From Ryuthela nishihirai (Eukaryota; Arthropoda; Arachnida; Araneae; Heptathelidae), in assembly GCA_038380435.1 (NCBI GenBank), contig JAWZYU010000009.1:61533901-61597900 (forward strand): a DNA stretch of 64,000 nt, given 5' to 3'. This document shows, piece after piece, positions 32,215-44,360 of the stretch (positions within the stretch are counted from its first letter, which is position 1; each line of letters starts with the position of its first letter). A model generated the notes under the pieces. It was not told the DNA's origin. It worked only from the letters and a program-made list of their open reading frames with translations, and ran no database searches. A program made the translations under genes and the position numbers.

Positions 32215-33575
32215 TAGAAACAAAATTATAACAGTATTATAAGCACAAAATCGATATCCACATGCTCAATGTATTTCCAAACACTTACTCCAGTGCTTCC
32301 CTACAGAGGTTCAACAAAAACAGTGTGAATTCCCTAGCCTAGAAAAATATCCTGCACTTGCAAAAAAAGAAGCATCTTCTACTTTAATTTTTAACTACAT
32401 ATATGCAGGAAACAGGTTTTTCATATCTGACGAATATAAAAATAAACAAAGAAATCTTACGTTTGTTAGTGGAAGAAGAACATCGAGTTTGTTTATCCAA
32501 AATTCGTACAAGAATCCATGACTTGTGCAAAAGAAATAATACTTCGGTCTTACACTAAATATACCGTCTCAGTGATCTTAAGATTTGCTTTCTCGGTCGT
32601 TAAATCACACATTGGAGGAAACAGAAATTTGAACATCAAATTAAATGTTTTCTCTGCTGAAAAGATATTTTAAAATTGCTTTAAAGAATTTAATTATTTA
32701 CACCAGAGACGTAGGGCATTTTAATTAACAGTTTGTTTTATTTACTTATATATTTATATATATATATTTAAATAAAAAATATTCTCTCCGACTTTAATTT
32801 TACTTGGATAAGTTGGAATTAAAAAAATGCATTAGTGTGAAAAATAAGATAACCAATATTCCTGACTCCTTTATATTTCAGTCTAGCAACAACAATTTAC
32901 AGTTCTAATGCATCAATTATTCACTGTTAGAAGTTAACTGATTATATATTATTCAACGTACGACGAAATTCTTACTTATTGAATAACAGGATATATGATG
33001 ACTATTAAGATCCTATTTTCGAACCGCTTGCGACTCCTATTGATTATCATCTGACAAGCCTCGTCTCGAATGCATGATTGCTGAATTTAAGTTTACAGAA
33101 GGCAGGCGCACACCATTAATAATTCATCGGGAGGGACTGGAAAGCGAAAAAGTACGAAAAAGTGCAATAGGCAAATATCAAAGCTTTATTAATAAATTAC
33201 GAGAGTTTAAACTGAAACCAGAAATTCTCTGCCATGTTCGCAATTAGACGAAAAAAACAACAACTGTGGATTATTTAATCAGTAACTTTTCCTGTAAATA
33301 GAAATTGCAACACTGAAACACTGATTATAACTTGACATGTTAATCGTACCATTTTGATACTAAACAGAACAGTATAATGATCTTCATATATAACACGAAG
33401 TGGTTAAATACCGTATTCAAATATTATTATAAAGGAATTCGAAAGTTTTAGAATTATTCTCGACAACTATTCCGAACATATTTTTGCTCTTTCCACGAAC
33501 TCCATGACAATCTCTATAATTTTCAAAGCACCCCAAAGATATTCTATAATTCCTGCACCTTTCCTGATAATTAGG
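32215..33575. other. AT-rich non-coding DNA
   Basis: No gene or repeat family recognised apart from a (TATA)n tract near 32745-32770. Confidence 0.4.
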
Positions 33576-33579
33576 GGTA

Positions 33580-33866
33580 GGGATTGCCCTGCCCTTGGTA
33601 AGAAATTGAGTACCGATGAGCTTGTAAAGGAATCCGTCAGTACTAAATGAGACAAAAGCTGTGGCCCCGTGTGCAGGAGAGCCATACTCTGAGCATATTA
33701 AAGAACAGGCCGGATGACATTGACGGGAGACTTCCATCTGTTTCCTAACAGGTGTTTGTGGTTCACCTTCCCAAAACTTCTCTGAGCCCTTGGGGGTAGT
33801 TGTGACCTGCCATTTAGCTCATTGTGTGCAAAAGAGGTGTTGCTCAGAAGTAAAATAACCTAACCC
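33580..33866 (+). mobile_element. SINE family A copy, 5'-truncated
   Basis: Begins inside the SINE (GGATTGCCCTGCCCTTGGTA). It has GTGCAGGAGAGCCATACTC, TTAAAGAACAGGCCGGATG, TTCCATCTGTTTCC and CCAAAACTTCTCTGAGCC, and ends GTGTGCAAAAGAGGTGTTGC then AAATAACCTAACCC. The tRNA-like head is missing. Confidence 0.75.
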
Positions 33867-34194
33867 TGAGCATTATCTACTGTATATACATATAATCCTC
33901 TTTCCCTCTTTGCATTATCTTCACTTTCCGTTTCATCTCACACATCGTCCACATTTTCATCATTTTGTCTACGTATTGTTACAATTCTCTATGCGTTTTC
34001 GGGCATCTTTCACATTTTCTCGGATTTTCTATCAATTTCTACGTGTTCCTCCATGCAACCAAGTTATACCTATAAATTTTCTGTGTCTCTACACACATTG
34101 ACACTTTCCACAGGTCTCTGCGCTTTGTCTACACTTTTCTCGGAACCTTTAAATTTACATAATTTCAAAATTAATTGTAAAAACAACATAATTT

Positions 34195-34575
34195 ACCCCA
34201 AGTAGGGTTGGGGTATTTCACTTCTGAGCGACACTTTTTTGCATATAATGGGCTAAATGACCAGGTCAAGGAACCCCCAACGCTCAGAGATGGAAGAAGG
34301 GAACCCACTGAACAACTGTTAAGAGAAAAATTGTAGCCTCTCGTCACGGCCATCCAGTGCGTTATTTAACGTGCATAGAGTGTGGCTCTCCCGCTAGAAG
34401 CGCCACGCTTAGAAACAATTCCATTTGACTGACGCCGGCATTTCCAAGCCATCGGCGTCGCCTTCTGACCGAGGGCAGGGTGAAGAGTTATGCGGAGATA
34501 AATCTCAACATCTCAATACTCCGAAGAAATTCGAGAAAAGGTGGGACTCGAACCTGGAAACTGCAGATTGACACT
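34195..34575 (-). mobile_element. SINE family A copy, head truncated by a family B SINE
   Basis: The minus-strand tail is at the left (CCCAAGTAGGGTTGGGGTAT, CTTCTGAGCGACACTTTTTT). The B-box region GTGGGACTCGAACCTGG lies at 34541-34557. The A-box half is missing and family B sequence follows directly. Confidence 0.82.
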
Positions 34576-34589
34576 CTCCTGAAACAGGT

Positions 34590-34735
34590 ATTTTCCACAG
34601 AGGTCTACTAGGAACCTATCAGTATACGAATAATAAGATATAAGAAAAATCGGTAAGGAAGGATATAGCCCTTACCAGAAAAACGACCAAAGGAAACTAG
34701 CAATGCTTTATCCTGGGGTAGAACCCGGGAGGAAG
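34590..34735 (-). mobile_element. SINE family B copy, partial
   Basis: Shares TTCCACAGAGGTCTACTAGG, AACCTATCAGTATACG and ATCCTGGGGTAGAACCCGG with the copies at 5575-5667/9258-9375 and 59934-60103. The A-box end is missing. Confidence 0.65.
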
Positions 34736-34880
34736 GGAATTTTACTTAAAAAATCAAACATCTTAATACTTAGTCAATGGGATGATGCACATAATTGAGA
34801 GCGATTATTTTAATCACTTTAAAAATATCACTTTAAAATATTCTAATACTCCCATTTTGTCAGTAGGTTACACTTTCAAT

Positions 34881-36792
34881 CAGGAGCGTAGCGAAGGACT
34901 ATGGTTGTTGGGTTGGGGGGAAGAGGATAAATCGAAAATTTTCCAACTCTAAATTAAATTTTGTCAACTGAGAAAATAATGTCTCTGTCTGGTTCGTATC
35001 TATATTTTCGCTCCGTGGGGAGGGGGGGTGTTGAGGAAATTTTCACAACTCTCCTGCATTTTGCCATTTGACTTCCAATTTTACCAACTAGCCATAATTT
35101 CACAGAAATAATCCCAACTGACCGAGGACCTATCTCGTCTGAATTGTAGAAAGTGTGAATTTTCATAACTCCCCTTGATTTGGCCAACTCTCCTTAATTT
35201 CATAAAACCAATCCCAATCTTTACATTTCTCCAAAATTTGCCAAGTCGCTTCAAAATTTTCAAACTCCCCAAGATTTTGCCAAGTTTTCTCGTTTTTGTC
35301 AACTCTCCTTATTTTCACAAACCCAATTCCAATTGTCACAACTCGCCTGTATTTTCCAAGTGGATACGAATTTTGCCAACTGCTCTACATTTTGTTAAGT
35401 TTCCTCAATTTGTCGAACACTCCTTAGTTTCACAAAACAAACCCCGATTTTCACAACTCGCCTTTATTTTACCTAGTGGATTCGAATTTTGCCAACTACC
35501 CTTGATTTTGCCAACTCGCCGTAAATTTACAGAAAATATCGCAATTTTTACATCTTTCCTGAATTTGCCATGTCACTTCGAATTTTATCAACTCTCCTTA
35601 AGTGCACTAAAAAGGCACAATTTTCACAACTCCCCTGTCTTTTACCAACTGGCTTTGAAATTTGCCAACTACCTTAGATTTTGACAAGATTTCTCGATTT
35701 TCCAACGCTCCTTAATTTCACAAAACCAATCCTAATTTTTACCACTCACCTGTACTTTACCAAATGAATAATTCACAAAAACAATCCCAATTTTCACAAC
35801 TCGCCCGTGTTTTATCAAGTGGATTCAAATTTTGCCAACTGCCCTATATTTTGCAAAGTTTCCTCGATTTTGCCAACTCGCCACAATTTTACAGAAAAAA
35901 ATCCCGTTTTTACATCTCACCTGGTTTTTGCAAAGTCACTCTGAATTTTGCCAACTCTCCTAAATATTGCGAAGTTGCCTCGATTTTGCCAACACGCCAT
36001 AACTTTGCAGAAAAAAGATTGCAATTTTTACATCTCACCTGAATTCTGCAAACTCCCCACAATTTTCCCAAGTCACTCCGAATTTTACCAACTCTCCCTG
36101 ATTTTGTCAAGCCACTCAGAATTTTGCAAACTGCCCCTAGATTTTGCCAACTCGCCTTAATTTTACAGAAAAAATCTCAATTTTTACATCTCACCTGAAT
36201 TTTGCCAACTCCTCACGATTTTGACAAGTCACTTCGAATTTTTGTCAAATCCCCAAATTTTATCAAGTCACTCCTAATTTTGCCAACACTCCACGATTTT
36301 GCCAAGTCACTCCTGATTTTGCTAACTGCTCCTATGTTTTGCCAACTCTTCTAGATTTTGTCAACTGGCAATAATTTTACAGAAAACAATCCTAATTTTT
36401 ACATCTCACCTGAATTTTGCCAAGTCACTCCGAATTTTTTAAACTCCTCAAGATTTTGCCAAGTCACTCCGAATTTTGCCAATTCCCCAAGATTTTACCA
36501 AGTCACTCCGAATTTTGCAAACTCCCCAAGATTTTGCCAACTTACCTATATTTTACTAAGTGGATTCGAATTATGCCAACTGCTCTAGATTTTGTCGTCT
36601 CTCCATTTTCCAAACTGCCCTATATTTCCCAAGTTGCCTCGATTTTGACAACTCCCTTTAATTTTACAAAAAAAAAAGATTACATATTTTCACAACTCAC
36701 CTAGATTGTACGAAGTTGCTTCGAATTTTGCCAACTCCGAGTTACTTTGAGGGGGGAGCCTCCCCCCCTATCCCCCCAAAGCTACACACCTG
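34881..36792. mobile_element. Non-autonomous hAT-like element filled by a ~30-bp minisatellite
   Basis: Terminal inverted repeats CAGGAGCGTAGC (34881) and, at the right end, GCTACACACCTG (36781-36792), matching 10 of 12. The flanking 8-bp TSD CTTTCAAT is perfect (34873-34880 and 36793-36800). An 8-bp TSD and CAG ends fit the hAT superfamily. Subterminal G-rich or C-rich tracts also mirror each other. The interior from about 34935 to 36735 is a degenerate tandem repeat with units of about 30 bp built on AATTTTGCCAACTC-CC and AATTTTGCCAAGTCACTC. The long frames at 35175-36160 and 36358-36704 are by-products of the repeat (FANSP, FCQ and ILPSHSEF motifs recur) and are not genes. Confidence 0.85.
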
Positions 36793-36925
36793 CTTTCAAT
36801 GCAGTACTTGAACACTGATATCTATTTCCCAATTTTTGACTAATGCTTTCCATACGACTCAATTTTACTACATTTCTAAATTTATATTCCAGTCACTTAC
36901 AACATTCTTTGAATTGTTGGTTGAT

Positions 36926-37028
36926 TGATGCAATTGATGCGTATTTATTGATTTATGCAATTGATCAGTATTTATTGATTTATGCAACTGATCTGTATTT
37001 ATTGATTGAAACAATTAATATCTATTGA
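36926..37028. repeat. Tandem repeat, 27-bp unit x ~4
   Basis: TGATTTATGCAAYTGATCNG then TATTTAT recurs with starts at 36949, 36976 and 37003. A shorter first unit starts at 36926. Confidence 0.9.
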
Positions 37029-37186
37029 TCCTGTATTGACCAGTGGGAGCTCGTGACTAATATTTTTAATGATCCACTCTGGCAACCTCAGACAGAGTCA
37101 GGATGTAAGAATCTTTTGAGGGGAGATGCCTAATATTCAATTGAGTTTAATCTCACTGAAAAGACATTCCGTAATTAATATATATA

Positions 37187-37822
37187 TAAGCTGAAATATA
37201 CATATTTACAGGTGTCCCTGAATTCATGACTCAAACGTGAGGGGATGGTAGTACACACCGAACCCAGCAATATTCGTCATAGAATATGCGGCGACAAACG
37301 CAGCCTGATGCTGGTAGGGGGCGCAGACGAGGCGGCACGGACGGGCGTCAGAGTCTTCATACCACATTTGCTAACCGATGGATTGGGCGCGGTGGTCCCA
37401 TCCCGTGGCCCCCCAGATAGTCCGATCTTTCTTGTATCAATATCTTTCTGTGGAGACATTTGAAGAGTGTTGTATACGAGACGCCAGTGCAGTCCGTGGA
37501 GGATCTGGTAGCCCCACTGTCCGTCGCAGCCGCCGATGTGCGCGACAAGCCCGGTGTTTACGAGCAGGTACGCCAATCACTACTCCGCCGTTGTGCCACC
37601 TATATCAATGTTGGTGGGCGGACGTTTGAGCATTTGTTGTAATGATCTCCAATAAATGTCACTCTGGAAACCTCTGTGTCTGTCCTTCATTTCCGACTCC
37701 TCATTGCGTTTGCGGCCGCATATTCTATGACGAATATTGGTGGGTACGGTGTGTACTACCATCCCCTCACGTTTGGGCCATGAATTTAGGGACATCCTGT
37801 ATATATATTTCAGCTATTATCT
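37187..37822 (+). mobile_element. Internally deleted IS630/mariner-type transposon with long inverted ends
   Basis: Both ends share about 110 bp in inverted orientation. Left: AGCTGAAATATACATATTTA, CAGGTGTCCCTGAATTCATG, GAGGGGATGGTAGTACACAC, TATTCGTCATAGAATATGCG. The complemented right end has the same blocks (37715-37822). Between them only the transposase C-terminus remains. It may be mobilised by a relative. The window's last 200 bp carry a related end. Confidence 0.8.
37355..37642 (+). pseudogene. IS630-type transposase, C-terminal fragment
   Basis: RWIGRGGPIPWPPR then a break (the conserved WPPRSPDLTPLDFFLWG region, 37375-37455), followed in frame by LKSVVYETPVQSVEDLVAPL, SVAAADVRDKPGVYEQVRQS, LLRRCATYINVGGRTFEHLL and a stop at 37642. 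This is the typical end of insect IS630-like DDE transposases. The helix-turn-helix and first two catalytic residues are deleted. Confidence 0.75.
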
Positions 37823-37824
37823 AA

Positions 37825-38340
37825 GTCAGTAATTTTCAAACAATGTCGAGAAAATCTCGTATAGGCATTCTGGTCCTTTCTAGTTCAATTCAGTATTTTC
37901 CCCTCCCTATAATATTTACCTACATATATGCATTTTTCCTTTCAGTTCTAGCTCTATTTTAAAACCACTTCGTGAAAAATATGTCAAATATCAAATATAT
38001 AAAGGTTTATAAACGTTTAATATATGGTTCCGATTAGAAATTTATATTTATTATTTTAAACTGAATAATTCTTTTTAAATTATCACTTGGATGGTTGTAT
38101 TTTTGGTAATAATATTTAATTTATGATATATTTACATTATTACAAATATAATTTATTATGCAATGAACTGTAAAAAGCGATATGGTAATAATGCAATGAA
38201 TTACAAAAGAAGTGACTGAATAAAAATTTCTAATGAATGTGGCCTTTGTGGTGCAGGTCAAAACGCATTACATTGAGCTTAGCACTGCTGACGAGCTACC
38301 CTGTTAAAATGTTTCATTATATTCTATTTTATATAAATAA
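37825..38340. other. AT-rich non-coding DNA
   Basis: No gene or repeat recognised. Confidence 0.4.
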
Positions 38341-38470
38341 GTTTTTCCTTTACCTACTGTTTCATTCCTTAAAAGTTTCAATTGGAGCTAGCGGATGATG
38401 GGAAAATGAAACTAGCAATTCATTAGTAATTATACAACATAAAAGTATTCGTCTTTTAATTCTTGAATCC
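38341..38470 (+). repeat. Dispersed direct repeat, copy 1
   Basis: GTTTTTCCTTTACCTACTGT through to TTTTAATTCTTGAATCC is repeated with few differences at 40534-40662, 2.2 kb downstream in the same orientation. Confidence 0.9.
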
Positions 38471-40533
38471 AATACATTGTTATATTTTCATATCTAATCC
38501 TTCCTCGGAAAACTGAAAAGTTGATAACCCAGTTCAAGCTCAGTTTAAACACATCTTGCCAGAAAAGTTAAGTACTATTGAGTCTGGCACAATCAAATGA
38601 TTTTCCCTAAGTAACAAGATCTTCTACTATTGAATGCATTGCTTAAATCAGCCAATCAAGTATCTCGGGATACTCTGAATTGGTCACATACCTCCTGCAA
38701 CTCATTGTTATTGTATTTCAGCCAGCCCATGGGCATGTGTGTAATTGAAAAATTATGTTACGATTTCGTGCGATGGCCGTAATGGAAAAATTCGTATTGT
38801 ATAAACTGACGCCGACGATGTACCACTGATTCACAAAGTGATTGCTTGATTGTCTCCATAGCATACCAAATAATTATTACAAAACAAATATAAAAACGAT
38901 ATTGTGTTTTTATAGATAAGACAAATGGTGAATACTAAATTTGAAATTTGCTTATTATTTCTTATGATTATTTCTGGTGGGGGAATGCTCCAGGCGGCCT
39001 AATTAACGACCCACCCCTGCTAGTGACACAATTAAAATGTTTGTAACTTCTGATATAAGAATTGCCTTCTACTATTTGTCTAATATTTTACAACATTCAG
39101 TAAAGTTAGCTACCGAATGCTTCATTGAGGACGGACGGGTTTAGAAACAATAAAAATGAATGCAATTATGTCAGGTTGAAGAGTGTATAAATATCGACCA
39201 AATCGAATTATTGATCTCTTTATACTTAAATATAATTATATAACTTTGGAAGTTGATTAACCAAATTTCGTAAAGTTTCCTAATTATGCATAACAAATCA
39301 AACATTTTAATTAACTTCTTGGACTCGAGAAGATAAAGAAATTTAATAGGAATAAAAATAATTGATATAGAGTTTATTAATGTTACTGCACATAAAGTAT
39401 ATCCTCGTGAAATGAAAACCACGATGATTTTTATATTCGATCAAGCAAAATGTTTCTGTTATGAACAAGGAGAAAGATAAATGGTTTTGAGGTTTTAACA
39501 CTTTGTAATGGGGAGAAAGTGGCTGCCTTGATTTCACTATTTGATTCTACCTTTTATTGGTTGAAAGCGAGTGAATTTCTTAGAAAATAGTTATCCAAGA
39601 ACATTTATTTGCTTCAAAAAATGGGATTCTAGGCACAAATGCATTTTCGAGTGTGCAATCTTAGAAGAAAAGCATCGCGATCGATTTTATAGCACATGAT
39701 ACATGCTTATTGAATTTAGTTGGAAACATTAGAACGATGAGAGATGACGATATTGCACCTCGTTCATTTTATGTTACTATCGATGGCTAAATGTTGAACC
39801 CGAAGAGCAAATGCAGATTGTATAAAGAAAAATTTACTAAAAATCAATGATTTTTACCTGATTAAACTTATGCGGGAAGCTGCAAGAACGACATATGCAT
39901 GGGTAGGGTTGTGATGTAAGCTGTAAGAAAAATTATAAATCGATGATAAGTAATGTTTGGTGAAGCTCAGGAAGGATGTTATTTCGTGAAAGTGTCTGAG
40001 ATGAAAGGGTGACATGTAATTAGATGACACAGTGGATAACGATATGTTTTGAAAGAAAAACGCTAATTTAAAAACATAGTTTGATAAGAAGAATAGTAGA
40101 AGCATAAAGTAAAGAAAAAGTGGGAAAGTGAACATTAGGAATACCCGAAACATTTTTCACATTTTGGCATCTCATATATGCATTAAGACAAGAAATGTCA
40201 ACAGCACACAAGAAAGCTTAACTTATAAGAAAACGTAATGTTATCTGAAGATATTTCTTGAAAACATTTATTTCCTTTACTAGCATAGTGGTTAGGGAGT
40301 ATAGTAGCTACAGTTTTAACAAGCAACTTTGTGTGTTGTGTCAGCTCTATCTGAAACAGTGGTAAGTAGCGACTTCGGTCTTATGCTGCATATCGTTGTA
40401 TGAGAATACCTCTACAAACAAAGAGTAAGTTTTTCAATACTTATATGTCCTATATGAGGCAAATCAATTTAAAATTAGAAGTACACATATCGCCTTTGGC
40501 GCATATGAGAATCCCTATTTCAAAGAGAAAGAG
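38471..40533. other. AT-rich non-coding DNA between two direct repeats
   Basis: No gene, RNA or named repeat recognised. The open frames at 39171-39537 and 39854-40153 are hydrophobic and low-complexity with no domain. Confidence 0.4.
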
Positions 40534-40662
40534 GTTTTTCCTTTACCTACTGTTTCATTCCTTAAAAGTTTCATTCGGAGCTAGCGGATGATGGGAAAAT
40601 GAAAATAGCATTTCATTAGTAATTATACAACAAAAAAGTATTCGTCTTTTAATTCTTAAATC
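40534..40662 (+). repeat. Dispersed direct repeat, copy 2
   Basis: Near-identical to 38341-38470. The shared core CGGATGATGGGAAAATGAAA is intact in both. Confidence 0.9.
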
Positions 40663-40794
40663 TAAAAAGTTCCTTTCCCACAATATTCTCAGAAACGTGG
40701 GTAGATTATTTCTGTCAGTGGAACATCTCTTAAAAACTAACACTTATTTCTAATATTTCTATTCTATACGTATTATTTGTAAAACTCGATAAAA

Positions 40795-42893
40795 ACTCTT
40801 ATGACCATCAGACCGGTGATTCTCTATGCTTATCCATATGGGCGAATACTAGACCCACCAATATTCGTAAGATTCAGGTCTTACAGAACAAGATTTTGAG
40901 AACTGTGGTCGATGCCCCTTGGCTTGTCACTAACAGACAACTTCATAAAAACCTGGGCATCGAATATATACACATATAAAACGCACCTCAAAAAGATTTT
41001 CGGAGCTGTAAGCAATAATCCTAATGAGATTATTTCTTCTCTGATTCTTTACGATCGTACTGTTTTGAACAAATACAGGAGGCCTAAAACGGTACCGTTC
41101 ACTGAGGAGACCAACCCGTTTTAGGTTTCTTATACAAATTTTTTACTGCTATTTTTAGCTTTTCTTATATTTGGCCTTAGGGGCCCACCTAAGGGTGGTT
41201 TACTTATATATTTTGTTCTTACGCATACCAAATAGGCATATCTTTATGATGGAGATTGTTAGGGGTAAAATTACTACCCGGTACATTGAATATGATTATA
41301 CGATCTACGGTTAACAGCTCTCTAATCAGAACGAGGATTTTCTACGCTTCACCCATATGGGCGAATACTACACCCACCAATATTCGTAAGATTCAGGTCT
41401 TTACAGAACAAGATTTTGAGAACTGCGGTCGATGCCCCCTGGTTTGTCACTAACAGACAACTCCATAAAGACCTGGACATCGATCATATATATATATACA
41501 CCTATAAAACCCACCTCAAAAGGATTTTTTGAGGCGTAAGCAATAATCCCAATGATATTATTTCTTCTCTGATTCTTTACGATCATACTGTTTTTAACAA
41601 GTACAAGAGGCTTAAAACGGTAGCGTTCTCTGAGGAGACCTATCCGTTTTAGGTTTCTTATACAATTTTTTTTACTGCTATTTTTAGCTTTTCTTATGTT
41701 TGCCCTTAGGGGCTCACCTAAGGGTGGTTTACTTATATATTTTGTTCTTACTCATACCAAGTAGGCATATCTTTATGATGGTGATTGTTAGGGATAAAAT
41801 TACTACCCGGTACATTGAATATGATTATACGATCTACGATTAACAGCTCTCTAATCAGACCGAGGATTTTCTACGCTTCACCCATATGGGCGAATACTAC
41901 ACCCACCAATATTCGTAAGATTCAGGTCTTTACAGAACAAGATTTTGAGAACTGCGGTCGATGCCCCCTGGTTTGTCACTAACAGACAACTCCATAAAGA
42001 CCTGGACATCGATCATATATATACACCTGTAAAACCCACCTCAAAAAGGATTTTTTGAGGCGTAAGCAATAATCCCAATGAGATTATTTCTTCTCTGATT
42101 CTTTACGATCACACTGTTTTGAACAAGTACAAGAGGCCTAAAACGGTAGGGTTCTCTGAGGAGACCTACCCGTTTTAGGTTTCTTATACAATTTTTTTTA
42201 CTGCTATTTTTAGCTTTTCTTATGTTTGCCCTTAGGGGCTCACCTAAGGGTGGTTTACTTATATATTTTGTTCTTACTCATACCAAGTAGGCATATCTTT
42301 ATGATGGAGATTGTTAGGGATAAAATTACTACCCGGTACATTGAATATGATTATACGATCTACGATTAACAGCTCTCTAATCAGACCGAGGATTTTCTAC
42401 GCTTCACCCATATGGGCGAATACTACACCCACCAATATTCGTAAGATTCAGGTCTTTACAGAACAAGATTTTGAGAACTGCGGTCGATGCCCCCTGGTTT
42501 GTCACTAACAGACAACTCCATAAAGACCTGGACATCGATCATATATATACACCTGTAAAACCCACCTCAAAAAGGATTTTTTGAGGCGTAAGCAATAATC
42601 CCAATGAGATTATTTCTTCTCTGATTCTTTACGATCACACTGTTTTGAACAAGTACAAGAGGCCTAAAACGGTAGGGTTCTCTGAGGAGACCTACCCGTT
42701 TTAGGTTTCTTATACAATTTTTTTACTGCTATTTTTAGCTTTTCTTATGTTTGCCCTTAGGGGCTCACCTAAGGGTGGTTTACTTATATATTTTGTTCTT
42801 ACTCATGCCAAATAGGCATATCTTTATGATGGAGATTGTTAGGGGTAACATTATTACCGGTACATCGAATATGTATACGATCTATGATAACAG
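40795..42893 (+). repeat. Tandem array of a Jockey LINE 3' end, ~526-bp unit x 4
   Basis: The marker GGCATATCTTTATGATGG recurs at 41235, 41764, 42290 and 42815 (periods 529, 526, 525). Each unit holds the C-terminal coding end of a Jockey-type ORF2 plus its ~300-bp 3' UTR. Coding traces: STVNSSLIRTRIFYASPIWA, NTTPTNIRKIQ, then with a one-base shift LQNKILRTAVDAPWFVTNRQ, LHKDLDIDHIY, TYKTHLKKIFGAVSNNPNEI and LYDRTVLNKYRRPKTVPF. Units 3 and 4 are nearly identical and unit 1 is the most diverged, so expansion probably came by unequal exchange after a LINE insertion. The last unit stops near 42893. Confidence 0.92.
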
Positions 42894-42929
42894 CTCTGCT
42901 GTTTCATCATTTCAGTGATTTGTAAAGAT

Positions 42930-43615
42930 AAATATATTAAAACTACTAGAATTTCAAAGATGCGAATTATAATATTTCATTAGTACCAATCAAACTAAAA
43001 AATAGTTTTCTAATTATCATTTTCATTGTTTCCAATCGAAACTTCATGATTTTTAAATTCCACCACCAAATTTTAATATTTATTTCATTAATACCTCGTT
43101 GCAATATTCGTTCGAAATTTTGTAACCTTCAATCCTTTTTGCCGTTAGAGGGCGAAATTATAGTGTCCGAAAGATTCTGAAAGTGCGAATCAAAAATTTT
43201 ATCAATTGCTTTCTAACCTTAAAAAAGATTTTTTCATTTATTTCTAAATACAAACAAATATCTGCTAAAACAAAAAATTGTCTTTTCCCACACACCCTGA
43301 GTCTAAGAGGTCAATTCATGTTACCAATGGAAACACCATAACGTTCACATTTTGAAATTTTCAAATTTTTAAATTTTTCCACCGTTGGAAAGCGCAATTA
43401 TAGTTTTCGGCAGATTTAAAAGTGTGAATCATAATATTTTATCAGTTCCCATCTAACCCAAAAAGAAATTTACATTTATCTCTAAAAACAAACAGATATC
43501 TGCTAAAAATAAAAAGTTGTATTTTCCACCCCCTCTTAGTCTAAGGGGTCAACTCATTGTTAGCAATGGAAACTTCATGACCTTTACATTCCCTCACCGA
43601 AATTTCAAATTTCTA
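42930..43615. repeat. Tandem repeat, ~222-240-bp unit x 3, diverged
   Basis: Blocks of the form AAAGTGCGAATCAAAAATTT, TTTCTAACC, ATTTCTAAATACAAACA, ATATCTGCTAAAA and GAGTCTAAG-GGTCAA recur at about 43165 and 43405, with an older partial unit at about 42945. No coding capacity. Weak relatives lie near 3340-3690. Confidence 0.7.
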
Positions 43616-44302
43616 GTATAAATACATCGTTTTTAGTATGCATTTGAAATTTCAGAAATTTCAAATTTTTCCACATTTTACAACTTTTGGAATATGGAAG
43701 ATATGAGTTTGAGTTTGAATACGAAAGAAATAGTTGCTTATACGTGACCCGCCCCCTCTCTTTGAGAATTTTAGTAAAGATAATAGAGGCAAAAAAAATT
43801 AAGAAACTAATGTATATTTCATGCATTTCTTCAAAGACCTCTATAATGTAGTTACGCTCAATGGAAATCCAGTTCTCTCCCCCCCCTTTTCCCCCTCCAC
43901 ATCCGGGTTTGTACTTACTAATGAAAAAAGGTACTCTCTAAAGACTTCTGTTTGTCACAATAAATATTCCACAATTTTGATTCAGTTGTAAGCAGCATAA
44001 TATACACAGATATGTAATATTCTAAAATCTCAAAAGTAATTGTATTTTTAATTGATCTCAAAAATTTATTGAACCTCTAAATAAACGTATGAAAGAAATT
44101 ATGTTGTAAGAAGATTCTAAATTACTAAGCCTATACATAACCTTAATCAGAGGGTTTTGAAGAAAAAAATTTTGTGTACAATGATCAGAAAAGTTTTTCT
44201 TTAAAATCTATTGTCTTCTCAGCTATTCTACTATGGGTAGTCAGTAAGGTGCTCAGGACAAAATGCTTTGAAAATGTAAGTTAATATATGTATCTCTAAC
44301 TA
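43616..44302. other. AT-rich non-coding DNA
   Basis: No gene recognised. A C-rich patch (43876-43905) may belong to the dispersed repeat seen at 28830-28950. Confidence 0.35.
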
Positions 44303-44360
44303 TACAGTAAACCCTTGCCGAGCGCGGATTTGCAGAACGCGATTTTGCACATACGCATTA

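Noticed and set aside
35175..36704. Several long open frames (169, 92, 70, 76 and 95 codons) with recurring peptide motifs
   Set aside because: They are translations of the ~30-bp minisatellite inside the hAT-like element. The same words recur in different frames, and no domain or start context supports a gene.
41256..42508. Three identical 65-codon proteins
   Set aside because: They are the same LINE 3' fragment read in three array units. The frame breaks where the LINE coding sequence shifts.
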